Source: Bradyrhizobium sp. LLZ17 (GTDB lineage: Bacteria; Pseudomonadota; Alphaproteobacteria; Rhizobiales; Xanthobacteraceae). From it: a DNA stretch of 64,000 bases. Under the pieces are notes generated by a model. It had not been told where the DNA came from, ran no database searches, and saw only the letters and a list, made by a program, of their open reading frames with translations. Below, piece by piece: positions 55,801 through 64,000 of the stretch (the first letter of the stretch is position 1; each line of letters starts with the position of its first letter). Location: positions 124,001-188,000 of the forward strand of contig NZ_CP165734.1 of the NCBI RefSeq assembly GCF_041200145.1. The letters are read 5' to 3'. Made by a program: the position numbers and the translations under genes.

Positions 55801-55912
55801 GCCGGCGACCCGCCCTGTACGGATGGCTTGCGCACTAGCGCCGGCCTGACCGACCCGTTATAGGACAGCCCGGACCCTCCTTTTTCCCAAGATCGCGGCA
55901 GCACGAGCACAC

Positions 55913-56233
55913 ATGGCCAAAATTCACTTTGTCGATCACAAGGGCGAAACCCGTACGGTGGACGTCGAGAACGGCGCGACCGTGATGGAAGCCGCCATCC
56001 GCAACAGCATTCCCGGCATCGAAGCCGAATGCGGCGGCGCCTGCGCCTGCGCGACCTGCCATGTCTATGTCGACGAAGCCTGGCGCGAGAAGGTGGGCAG
56101 CCCGACGCCGATGGAAGAGGACATGCTCGACTTCGGCTTCGACGTGCGCCCGAACTCGCGGCTGTCCTGCCAGATCAAGGTGTCCGACGAGCTTGACGGG
56201 CTCGTGGTGTCGACGCCGGAACGTCAGGCCTGA
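55913..56233 (+). CDS. [2Fe-2S] ferredoxin, adrenodoxin type
   Basis: 106 residues with the four cluster cysteines of vertebrate/ISC-type ferredoxins: Cys40, Cys46, Cys49 (in [14 protein letters not shown]) and Cys86 (RLSCQIKV). The start [20 protein letters not shown] and the acidic PMEEDMLDF helix are typical. It carries single electrons in the cytoplasm, for example to P450s, iron-sulfur assembly or heme enzymes. The ferredoxin reductase at 56902 is a plausible partner, separated only by a thioesterase gene on the other strand. Confidence 0.92.
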   Translation: MAKIHFVDHKGETRTVDVENGATVMEAAIRNSIPGIEAECGGACACATCHVYVDEAWREKVGSPTPMEEDMLDFGFDVRPNSRLSCQIKVSDELDGLVVSTPERQA

Positions 56234-56251
56234 GCACGCCTCTCTTCCGTT

Positions 56252-56746
56252 CTATGCGGCTGGCGGCGCGACCTCGATGCCGCGCTTGTGCCAGGGTCTC
56301 AGTTTCTCGATCACCTCTGCGGTGAGCGGCGCGGGCCGCCGTGTCGCTTCGTCGAGCATGACGCCGACCGAAATCGCCGACGCGATGCATTTGCCTTCTG
56401 AAAACACGACCTGCTCGAAGGTCACGGACGTTCGTCCCAGCTTCACCACCCCGAGGCCGAGCTCGATCGTGCCCGGCCAATGCAGCTCCGCGCGAAAATG
56501 GATGTCGAGCCGCACCATAATCCAGGCAAGTCCCGGCGGGGTCAGCCCGTATTCGGGAAGCTTCATCAGCGTGACGCGGCCGGTCTCGAAATAGGTGGCG
56601 TAGACCGCGTTGTTGACGTGCTGGTTGGGGTCGAGGTCGCCGAAGCGGACATTGTCGCTGAGGCGAAACGGAAAGTCCTCCAGGCGCGGCGTCGTATCGA
56701 GGCGGCTTGGTGCGTTCACCGATTGATCTCCGTCATATCCATCCAC
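56252..56746 (-). CDS. acyl-CoA thioesterase-like hot-dog protein (4HBT family)
   Basis: 164 residues. The hot-dog fold pattern is clear: VRFGDLDPNQHVNNAVYATY, where Asp in DLDPNQH is the usual catalytic position, then 'YFETGRVTLMKLPEYGL', WIMVRLDIHFRAELHWPGTI and FEQVVFSEGKCIASAISVGV. Such proteins hydrolyse acyl-CoA or acyl-ACP thioesters; the chain specificity cannot be read. It lies between the ferredoxin and the reductase genes on the opposite strand and converges with the ferredoxin. Confidence 0.82.
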   Translation of the reverse strand: MDGYDGDQSVNAPSRLDTTPRLEDFPFRLSDNVRFGDLDPNQHVNNAVYATYFETGRVTLMKLPEYGLTPPGLAWIMVRLDIHFRAELHWPGTIELGLGVVKLGRTSVTFEQVVFSEGKCIASAISVGVMLDEATRRPAPLTAEVIEKLRPWHKRGIEVAPPAA

Positions 56747-56892
56747 CTTACATCCCAGTTATTTTGAGCGGGCAAGTGGGGGCGGTTGCGGGGCGCTCCT
56801 GCTTTTATGCCTTCCCTGATCCATCCCCGTTGGTTAGACAGGCAGGGTCACCTCTGCCCGCCGGGCGCCGTCCAACCGATAATGACCGATAA

Positions 56893-57930
<1,038 letters not shown>

Positions 57931-58052
57931 CCGCCGCGAGAGCGAGAGGGCACGCCCCATGTTTCGGGTGCTGGAATCGTTCGCGAAATCGCCGTAGTGT
58001 CCGGCCATTCAGTCTTGGCTAGCAAGGTCGTTGGCTCAGCAGGGTGATCATA

Positions 58053-58658
58053 ATGCGGACTCTCTTTACCGGCATTCGGCTGCTTCCGTTTCTCGCGCTC
58101 GCGCTGTCGCTCGGTGCGACGAACCCGGCCGCGGCGCAAGCGCCGGCCCAGCCGACCGCCGCAGGCCTCTGGCAGAAGGTGGAAGACGGCAAAACGGTCG
58201 GATGGTTCCTCTTCATCGACCACAACGGCGTATTCGAAGGCGTGATCGCGAAAACCTTTCCGCGTCCCGGCGACGATCCGAACGAGGTCTGCGCGAAATG
58301 CACCGACGATCGCAAGAACGCACCGGTGCTCGGCCTTTCTTTCATCCGCGACATGAAGCGCGACGGATTGAAGTATGACGGCGGCAATGTGGTCAATCCG
58401 CGCGACGGCAACATCTGGAAAGCCAAGATGACCGTGAGCCCGGACGGCCAGACGCTGACCATGCGCGGCTTCCTGGGCATCTCCCTGTTCGGCAAGGACG
58501 AGACGTGGACGCGGCTGCCCGACGCCAACATCGCCCAGGTCGATCCCGCCATCGTCGCGAAATATTTGCCCGCACAGGCCGCCGCCACCAAGCCGCCGCC
58601 CGCGCCGTCGGCGAAGAAGGGCGGCGCGATGATGCTGGCGCCGGCCGCGAGGCAGTAG
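58053..58658 (+). CDS. exported DUF2147 protein
   Basis: 201 residues. A signal peptide ([20 protein letters not shown], cleavage near AAA) precedes a lipocalin-like DUF2147 domain: [60 protein letters not shown], then [20 protein letters not shown]. The C-terminal 35 residues are Ala/Pro/Lys rich. DUF2147 proteins are periplasmic and of unknown function; the domain often binds small hydrophobic ligands in structural models. ATG 58053 is preferred over the GTG at 58044. Confidence 0.8.
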   Translation: MRTLFTGIRLLPFLALALSLGATNPAAAQAPAQPTAAGLWQKVEDGKTVGWFLFIDHNGVFEGVIAKTFPRPGDDPNEVCAKCTDDRKNAPVLGLSFIRDMKRDGLKYDGGNVVNPRDGNIWKAKMTVSPDGQTLTMRGFLGISLFGKDETWTRLPDANIAQVDPAIVAKYLPAQAAATKPPPAPSAKKGGAMMLAPAARQ

Positions 58659-58675
58659 GGGCACTCCACGCCGCT

Positions 58676-58705
58676 GTCATTCCCGCGGAGGCGGGGAATC
58701 CAGTA
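58676..58705. repeat. short dispersed repeat (GTCATTCCCGCGGAGGCGGGGAATCC)
   Basis: ATTCCCGC and GCGGGGAAT form a small hairpin in a sequence that continues CCAGTACGCC, a pattern common between genes in these bacteria. The remaining 250 bases before the next gene show nothing further. Confidence 0.5.
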
Positions 58706-58957
58706 CGCCGCGGCTTCTGCGAATCCTCGCCGCCTTCTCCGGAATACTGGAGCGGGCGACGACGGCCGAGTGTGTGGCTCGCGCCGCGCTGTCGCGGCAG
58801 TAGTTCCCCGGAATGTGCGTTGGCGCCGGATTTGCATAGCGTTCGTCAAAGCCGCTGGGGGAATGAGTCGCTATGTCCACGCCTGCCGCCATCGCGCGGG
58901 GCGCGAACGGCGTTGGCTGTCCCTCGCGGCGGTGTCCTCGATCCGCGGGAAGACGAC

Positions 58958-59314
58958 ATGAGACCTGCAAGACCGTGTGCGGCCAGTTTGCTGGGGCTGA
59001 TGCTGGTGCTGGCGACATCGGCGCTCGCGCGAGACGACGGTCGCTACGCCAACTCCCCCTTAAAGCCCTGGTTTCAGGGCCTGCGCAGCGAATACGGGCA
59101 GTGCTGCTCGGATGCCGACGGCTATATCGTGGCCGACGTCGATTGGGAGTCCGATCAGGGGCACTACCGCGTGCACCTTGACGAGGAGTGGGTCATCGTG
59201 CCCGACGGCGCCGTGATCGCCGAGCCGAACAAGATCGGCCGCACCATGGTCTGGAAGCACTATATCGACGGCCACCCGCACGTGCGCTGCTTCATGCCGG
59301 GCAGCATGACCTAG
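58958..59314 (+). CDS. small exported protein, unknown function
   Basis: 118 residues with a signal peptide (PCAASLLGLMLVLATSALAR). The mature part has a paired cysteine (YGQCCSDADGYIV), aromatic-rich strands (VDWESDQGHYRVHLDEEWVI) and a closing HPHVRCFMPGSM. The third cysteine near the end could pair with one of the first two. I associate similar short proteins with Bradyrhizobium but know no function. GGAAG precedes ATG 58958. Confidence 0.65.
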   Translation: MRPARPCAASLLGLMLVLATSALARDDGRYANSPLKPWFQGLRSEYGQCCSDADGYIVADVDWESDQGHYRVHLDEEWVIVPDGAVIAEPNKIGRTMVWKHYIDGHPHVRCFMPGSMT

Positions 59315-59408
59315 GACTTGCGCGTCATTCCGGGTTCGCGGCGCTGCGGCGTCGGACGACGCCGTGTCAATCAACCAGCCTGGCTCGCCGCGCTTAAGCT
59401 GCCCGCGC

Positions 59409-60950
59409 TCAGGTCACCGGCGCCGGATTGAACAGTGTGAGATCGTTGTGGATGCCCCAGCGGTCCGACCACGGCTTGGTGCGGCCAGAGGCGACGTCGA
59501 GGATCAGACGGAATAGGTCCCAGCCGGTTTCCTCGATGGTCTTCTCACCAGTCGCGATATGGCCGGCATCGAAATCGATCAGGTCCTTCCAGCGCCGCGC
59601 GAGCTCGCTGCGGGTCGCGACCTTGATCACCGGCGCCGCCGCCAGGCCGTAGGGCGTGCCGCGGCCGGTGGTGAACACTTGCAGCGTCATGCCGGAGGCG
59701 AGCTGAAGCGTCCCGCAGATGAAGTCGGACGCAGGCGTCGCCGCAAACAGCATCCCCTTCTGCGTCGCCTTCTCGCCGGGCGAGAGCACCCCGGTGATCG
59801 CGCTCGAGCCGGACTTGACGATCGAGCCCAATGATTTTTCGACGATATTCGCCAAGCCGCCCTTCTTGTTGCCGGGCGTGGTGTTGGCGCTGCGGTCGGC
59901 GCCGCCGCGGGCGAGATAAGAATCGTACCAGGCCATCTCGCGCACCAGCGCGCGGCCGACGTCCTCGTTGATGGCTCGCCGCGTGAGCAGCTGGATCGCG
60001 TCGCGCACCTCGGTCACTTCCGAGAACATGACGGTGGCACCGGCGCGCACCAGCAAGTCGGCGGCGAAGCCGACGGCGGGGTTCGCGGTGACACCGGAGA
60101 AGGCGTCGCTGCCGCCGCATTGCAGGCCGATCACGAGATCGGAGGCTGGGCAGGTCTCGCGGGTGCGCTTGTCGAGGATCTTCAGCCGCGCCTCGGCCTG
60201 GGTCATGATCGCGTCAACGATAGCGCCAAAGCCGTCGAACGCCTCGTCCTGCATCCGCACGATGGCATCGCTGACGCCTTCCGGCACCAGCCGCTCGGGC
60301 GCGAGCTTTTCGCATCCCAGGCTGATGACCAGAATCTCGCCGCCGAAATTCGGGTTGAGCGCGATGTTTTGCAGCGTGCGGATCGGAATCACCGCATCGG
60401 GCGCGTTGATCGCGACGCCACAGCCATAGGCATGCGTCAGCGGCACGACATCGTCGACGTTCGGATATTTCGGCAGCAACTCGGCGCGGATGCGCTTCAC
60501 CGCATATTCCATCGTGCCCTTGACGCATTGCACGGAGGAGGAGATGCCGAGGATGTTCTTGGTGCCGACCGAGCCGTCGGAGTTGCGAAAGCCCTCGAAC
60601 GTGAAACCCTCGAGCGGCGGCAGCGGTGCGGGCACGGCCGTGGAGATCTCGAGCTTGTCGAGGGCAGGGGCCTCCGGCATGCGGATGCGGGCTTCGTCGA
60701 CCCATTCGCCGGCGAGGATCGGGGCGAGCGCATAGCCGATCACCTCGCCATAGCGGACGATCGGCTGATCTTGCGCGATGTCGACCAGCGCCGTCTTGTG
60801 CCCTTGCGGGACGAAGGCGCGCAAGCTCAGCCCGCAGGCGAAGCGCGAGCCGGCGGGAAGCCCGAAATCATTGACCACGATCGCGACGTTGTCGCGCTCG
60901 TTGAGCTTGATGTAGCGGGGTTGCTCTTTCGCTGCGATGTCCTGGTCCAT
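59409..60950 (-). CDS. garD: galactarate dehydratase (UxaA/GarD family)
   Basis: 513 residues, near the family's usual length. The N-terminal SAF-like domain ([20 protein letters not shown]) leads to the UxaA core: [75 protein letters not shown] and [20 protein letters not shown]. The enzyme removes water from galactarate to give 5-dehydro-4-deoxyglucarate, the same intermediate that GudD makes. It lies downstream of the ketoglutarate-semialdehyde dehydrogenase gene, separated by a palindromic repeat. Altronate dehydratase is a related alternative, but the full length and context favour GarD. Confidence 0.88.
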   Translation of the reverse strand: MDQDIAAKEQPRYIKLNERDNVAIVVNDFGLPAGSRFACGLSLRAFVPQGHKTALVDIAQDQPIVRYGEVIGYALAPILAGEWVDEARIRMPEAPALDKLEISTAVPAPLPPLEGFTFEGFRNSDGSVGTKNILGISSSVQCVKGTMEYAVKRIRAELLPKYPNVDDVVPLTHAYGCGVAINAPDAVIPIRTLQNIALNPNFGGEILVISLGCEKLAPERLVPEGVSDAIVRMQDEAFDGFGAIVDAIMTQAEARLKILDKRTRETCPASDLVIGLQCGGSDAFSGVTANPAVGFAADLLVRAGATVMFSEVTEVRDAIQLLTRRAINEDVGRALVREMAWYDSYLARGGADRSANTTPGNKKGGLANIVEKSLGSIVKSGSSAITGVLSPGEKATQKGMLFAATPASDFICGTLQLASGMTLQVFTTGRGTPYGLAAAPVIKVATRSELARRWKDLIDFDAGHIATGEKTIEETGWDLFRLILDVASGRTKPWSDRWGIHNDLTLFNPAPVT

Positions 60951-60975
60951 CTGCTCTCACCTCAGAAACCGATGT

Positions 60976-61064
60976 CGTAGGGTGGGCAAAGGCGCAACGC
61001 GCCGTGCCCACCATGCTTCACACCGAACATCGCGGTGGGCACGCTTCGCTTTGCCCACCCTACG
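60976..61064. repeat. palindromic repeat inside the sugar-acid operon
   Basis: CGTAGGGTGGGCAAA (60976-60990) and TTTGCCCACCCTACG (61050-61064) are perfect 15-bp arms, with a second inner pair (GCGCCGTGCCCACC / GGTGGGCACGC). It sits between garD and the dehydrogenase gene and can form a strong hairpin in the operon mRNA. Confidence 0.85.
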
Positions 61065-61079
61065 ATATCTTGCCCGTGG

Positions 61080-62528
61080 TTAGCCGGGGAAGGTGTAAGC
61101 CGTCTTCACCATGGTGTAGAACTCGCGTGCGTAGGAGCCCTGCTCGCGGGCGCCGTAGCTCGAACCCTTACGGCCGCCGAACGGCACGTGATAGTCGACG
61201 CCGGCGGTCGGCAGATTGACCATCACCATGCCGGACTCGCTGTTGCGCTTGTAATGCGAGGCGTATTTCAGGCTGGTGGTGCAGATGCCGGAGGCGAGGC
61301 CGAACTCGGTGTCGTTGGAGATCGCGAGCGCCTCGTCGTAGTTCTTGGCGCGAATGACGGTCGCCACCGGCCCGAAGATTTCTTCGCGGGCGATGCGCAT
61401 GTTGTTGTTGGCTTCCGTGAACAGCGCCGGCTGGAGGTAGAAGCCGGGTGTCTCGCGCTTGAGCAGTTCGCCGCCCCAGGCGAGCTTGGCGCCCTCGTCC
61501 TGGCCGATCTTGATGTAGCGCAGGTCCTGGTCGAGCTGGCTCTGGTCGACCACGGGACCGATATGCACGCCGGCCTTGAGTGCGTCGTCCACCGACAGGC
61601 CTTTCAGGCGCTCGGTCATCGCCGCGATGAAGCGGTCGTGAATGCCTTCGGTGACGATCAGGCGCGAGGACGCGGTGCAGCGCTGGCCGGTCGAGAAATA
61701 GGCGCCGTTGACGGCGACCTCGACGGCGGTCTTGAGGTCGGCGTCGTCGAGTACGACCAGCGGATTCTTGCCGCCCATCTCAAGCTGGAATTTCTTCATG
61801 TTGCTCGAGGTCACGCAGGCCTGCGCGATCTTGCGGCCGGTCTGCACCGAGCCTGTGAAGGTGATCGCCGCGACGTCGGGATGTTCGAGCAAGGTCTGAC
61901 CGACCACCGAGCCGGAGCCGACCACGAGATTGAACACGCCGGCGGGAATGCCGGAGCGACTGATGATCTCCGACAGTGCATGGCCCGAGCCCGGCACCAG
62001 CTCAGCCGGCTTGAACACCACAGTGTTGCCGTAGCAGAGCGCGGGCGCGATCTTCCAGGCCGGGATCGCAATCGGGAAATTCCAGGGCGTAATCATGCCG
62101 ACAACGCCCATCGGCTCGCGGGTGAGCTCGACGTCCAGCCCGGGACGGACGGAGGCGCCCTTTTCGCCCATCAGGCGCAGCGCCTCGCCGGCGAAGAACG
62201 CAAAGATCTGGCCGGCACGTCCGACCTCGCCGATGCCTTCGGGCAGGGTCTTGCCTTCCTCGCGGGCGAGCAGACGCCCGAGCTCTTCCTTGCGGGCGAG
62301 GATTTCGAGCGAGATCTTGTTCAGCGCGTCAAAGCGCTCCTGCGGGGTCGAGCGCGCCCAGGCGGGGAAGGCGGCCTTGGCCGCGGCGATCGCCTTCTCG
62401 GTCTGGGCCTTGTCGGCCTTGGCGTATTCGCCGACCACGTCACCCGTATTGGAGGGGTTGATGTTCTTGGTGATTCCGGAGCCATCGACCCATTCGCCGC
62501 CGATGAAGTTTTTCAGGATCGCTGTCAT
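61080..62528 (-). CDS. 2,5-dioxovalerate (alpha-ketoglutarate semialdehyde) dehydrogenase
   Basis: 482 residues, a normal aldehyde dehydrogenase. Key motifs are MITPWNFPIAIPAWKIAPAL, AITFTGSVQTGRKIA, the general-base glutamate in QLEMGGKNPLVVLDDADLK and the catalytic cysteine in FSTGQRCTASSR, then EEIFGPVATVIRA. Context fixes the substrate: it oxidises 2,5-dioxovalerate, made from 5-dehydro-4-deoxyglucarate, to 2-oxoglutarate. It follows gudD by 23 bases on the same strand, with GGAGG before its ATG. Confidence 0.9.
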   Translation of the reverse strand: MTAILKNFIGGEWVDGSGITKNINPSNTGDVVGEYAKADKAQTEKAIAAAKAAFPAWARSTPQERFDALNKISLEILARKEELGRLLAREEGKTLPEGIGEVGRAGQIFAFFAGEALRLMGEKGASVRPGLDVELTREPMGVVGMITPWNFPIAIPAWKIAPALCYGNTVVFKPAELVPGSGHALSEIISRSGIPAGVFNLVVGSGSVVGQTLLEHPDVAAITFTGSVQTGRKIAQACVTSSNMKKFQLEMGGKNPLVVLDDADLKTAVEVAVNGAYFSTGQRCTASSRLIVTEGIHDRFIAAMTERLKGLSVDDALKAGVHIGPVVDQSQLDQDLRYIKIGQDEGAKLAWGGELLKRETPGFYLQPALFTEANNNMRIAREEIFGPVATVIRAKNYDEALAISNDTEFGLASGICTTSLKYASHYKRNSESGMVMVNLPTAGVDYHVPFGGRKGSSYGAREQGSYAREFYTMVKTAYTFPG

Positions 62529-62551
62529 CTTTTTCCTCCAGGGAAGGTTTC

Positions 62552-63907
62552 TTAACGCACGAGGCAGGGACGCTTGTCGTCGAAGGTCCAGCCGGGGATC
62601 AGGTCCTGCATGGCAATAGCGTCATCGCGGGCACCGAGTCCATGCTGCTTGTAGAGCTCATGAGCGGCCTCGATGGCGGCGCGGTCGATTTCGATGCCGA
62701 GGCCGGGTTTGTCCGGCACCATGATCTTGCCGCCCTTGATCTGGAGCGGCTCCCTGGTCAATGCCTGGCCGTCCTGCCAGATCCAGTGGGTGTCGATCGC
62801 GGTGACCTTGCCCGGCGCAGCGGCACCCACATGCGTGAACATGGCAAGCGAGATGTCAAAATGGTTGTTGGAATGCGAGCCCCAGGTCAGGCCGTTGTCA
62901 CGGCAGGTCTGGGCCACGCGCACCGAGCCTTGCATGGTCCAGAAATGGGGGTCGGCCAGCGGAATGTCCACCGCGCCCAGGCGCAGCGCATGGGAGAGTT
63001 GCCGCCAATCGGTCGCGATCATATTGGTCGCGGTCGGAAGACCCGTGGCGCGGCGGAACTCGGCCATGATCTCGCGGCCGGAGAATCCGGCCTCGGCGCC
63101 GCAGGGATCCTCAGCATAGGCGAGGATGCCGTGCATGTCCTTGCAGAGCCGGATCGCCTCGTCGAGCGACCAGGCGCCGTTCGGGTCCAGCGTGACGCGC
63201 GCGTTGGGAAAACGCTTTGCGATGGCGGTGACCGCCTCGATCTCCTGCTCGCCGCGGAGTACGCCGCCCTTCAGCTTGAAATCGGCGAAGCCGTAATGAT
63301 CCTGGGTGGCTTCGGCGAGCCGCACCACCGTCGCCGGCGTCATCGCCTCCTGGTGGCGGAGGTTGAACCAGTCGGGCTTGCCGGACTCGCCCTTGACGTA
63401 GTCGAGCTTTGATTTGCTGATGTCGCCGACGAAGAAGAGATAGCCGAGCGTCTCGACGCTCTTGCGCTGCTGGCCTTCGCCGAGCAAGGCCGCGACGGGC
63501 AGATCGAGATGCTGCCCGAGCAGGTCGAGCAGTGCGGACTCCACGGCCGTGACGGCGTGAATCATGACGCGGAGATCGAAAGTCTGCTTGCCGCGGCCGC
63601 CGGCATCGCGGTCGGCGAAGGCCGTGCGGATGTCGGCGAGGATGTTGTTGAGCGCGCCGACGGTCTTGCCAATCACGAGATCGCGGGCGTCCTGGAGCGT
63701 CTGCCAGATCCTCTCGCCGCCCGGCACCTCGCCGACCCCGGTGTGACCGGCATTGTCGGTGAGGATGACGATGTTGCGGGTGAAGAACGGCGCGTGCGCA
63801 CCGCTCAAATTGAGCAGCATGCTGTCGCGGCCCGCGACCGGGATCACCTGCATCGAGGTGACGATTGGTGCACCGCCGACTGACGCGCCGATGTCGGTCC
63901 GGGTCAT
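62552..63907 (-). CDS. gudD: glucarate dehydratase
   Basis: 451 residues of the enolase superfamily. Features: [20 protein letters not shown] in the capping domain, the catalytic lysine strand [11 protein letters not shown], first metal ligand in [30 protein letters not shown] and the catalytic histidine in [20 protein letters not shown]. GudD dehydrates D-glucarate (and L-idarate) to 5-dehydro-4-deoxyglucarate. AAGGAGGAG before ATG 63907 is a near-perfect ribosome site. The gene begins 26 bases after the stop of a partly visible gene and is followed by the dehydrogenase. Confidence 0.95.
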   Translation of the reverse strand: MTRTDIGASVGGAPIVTSMQVIPVAGRDSMLLNLSGAHAPFFTRNIVILTDNAGHTGVGEVPGGERIWQTLQDARDLVIGKTVGALNNILADIRTAFADRDAGGRGKQTFDLRVMIHAVTAVESALLDLLGQHLDLPVAALLGEGQQRKSVETLGYLFFVGDISKSKLDYVKGESGKPDWFNLRHQEAMTPATVVRLAEATQDHYGFADFKLKGGVLRGEQEIEAVTAIAKRFPNARVTLDPNGAWSLDEAIRLCKDMHGILAYAEDPCGAEAGFSGREIMAEFRRATGLPTATNMIATDWRQLSHALRLGAVDIPLADPHFWTMQGSVRVAQTCRDNGLTWGSHSNNHFDISLAMFTHVGAAAPGKVTAIDTHWIWQDGQALTREPLQIKGGKIMVPDKPGLGIEIDRAAIEAAHELYKQHGLGARDDAIAMQDLIPGWTFDDKRPCLVR

Positions 63908-63933
63908 CGTACGCTCCTCCTTGTTGGCTACTG

Positions 63934-64000
63934 TTATTCTGCGGCCTGTTGTGTCGAGGAGATGGCGGGCAGGTTTTTCACCAGCGCTGCTACTTCCGCG
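63934..64000 (-). CDS. C-terminal end of a gene, perhaps 5-dehydro-4-deoxyglucarate dehydratase
   Basis: The last 21 codons of a minus-strand gene enter from the right edge and stop at TAA (63934-63936): [20 protein letters not shown] and a final E. The spacing of 26 bases to gudD and the missing pathway step suggest KdgD, a DHDPS-family lyase that turns the GudD/GarD product into 2,5-dioxovalerate. The fragment is too short to prove identity. Confidence 0.45.
   Translation of the reverse strand, partial: AEVAALVKNLPAISSTQQAAE

Noticed and set aside
61035..62555. 506-residue plus-strand frame antisense to the aldehyde dehydrogenase
   Set aside because: The minus strand encodes a complete dehydrogenase with catalytic Glu and Cys; the antisense frame has no motifs.

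Overview
The window looks like the chromosome of a Bradyrhizobium-type alphaproteobacterium. The DNA is GC-rich. Several families of dispersed palindromic repeats lie between genes, of kinds I associate with Bradyrhizobium and Rhodopseudomonas. There is a CtrA-type cell-cycle box, a giant polar-growth protein of the Rhizobiales GPR/RgsE type, and protein sequences that read as bradyrhizobial. Genus assignment is inference from sequence character, not from a search.

Layout. 1-6.2 kb is a loosely packed accessory region: SnoaL and NTF2-like proteins, an IS66 transposase remnant, a DUF302 protein, two alpha/beta hydrolases and a divergent AraC regulator. 6.3-8.9 kb holds an enoyl-CoA hydratase homologue, a quinone oxidoreductase and an HxlR regulator. 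9.0-25.2 kb is a surface-polysaccharide locus: heptose synthesis (hldD, hldE), a heptosyltransferase, an O-antigen ligase-like protein, a CapD/WbpM dehydratase, a glycosyltransferase, a WecA/WbpL-like initiating transferase, a flippase-like protein, a UDP-glucuronate epimerase-like protein, manC, and a Gfo/Idh plus DegT pair that resembles 3-amino-sugar enzymes. murJ follows.

27-34 kb is mixed metabolism: DUF1127 protein, an orphan form II CoxL-like molybdoenzyme subunit, cytochrome c', a PLP enzyme, a CHRD protein, a dihaem cytochrome and a lone AsnC ligand-binding domain. 34-40 kb holds a hybrid histidine kinase whose membrane domain has the residues of plant ethylene receptors at the same spacing, then thiD, an LpxH-like phosphoesterase plus glycosyltransferase pair, and a threonine dehydratase-like gene. 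40.6-49.1 kb holds a secreted caspase-like protein, a low-complexity protein, an MFS carrier, a dipeptide epimerase and an mlaE-mlaF-mlaD lipid transporter. 49.3-55.8 kb is the ~1,900-residue GPR-like coiled-coil protein, divergent from an Hpt protein, with a perfect CtrA motif between them. 55.9-59.3 kb carries a [2Fe-2S] ferredoxin and a ferredoxin-NADP reductase with a thioesterase and two secreted proteins. 59.4-64 kb is a minus-strand galactarate/glucarate catabolic operon that runs off the right end.

At least ten otherwise conserved genes carry a single one-base frameshift each (one carries two), mostly in short homopolymers. Both halves stay well conserved and removing one indel restores the full family length. 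I read most of these as sequence or assembly errors and annotate the whole genes, marking each break. The most interesting biology I see is the ethylene-receptor-like kinase and the CtrA-linked GPR/Hpt pair.
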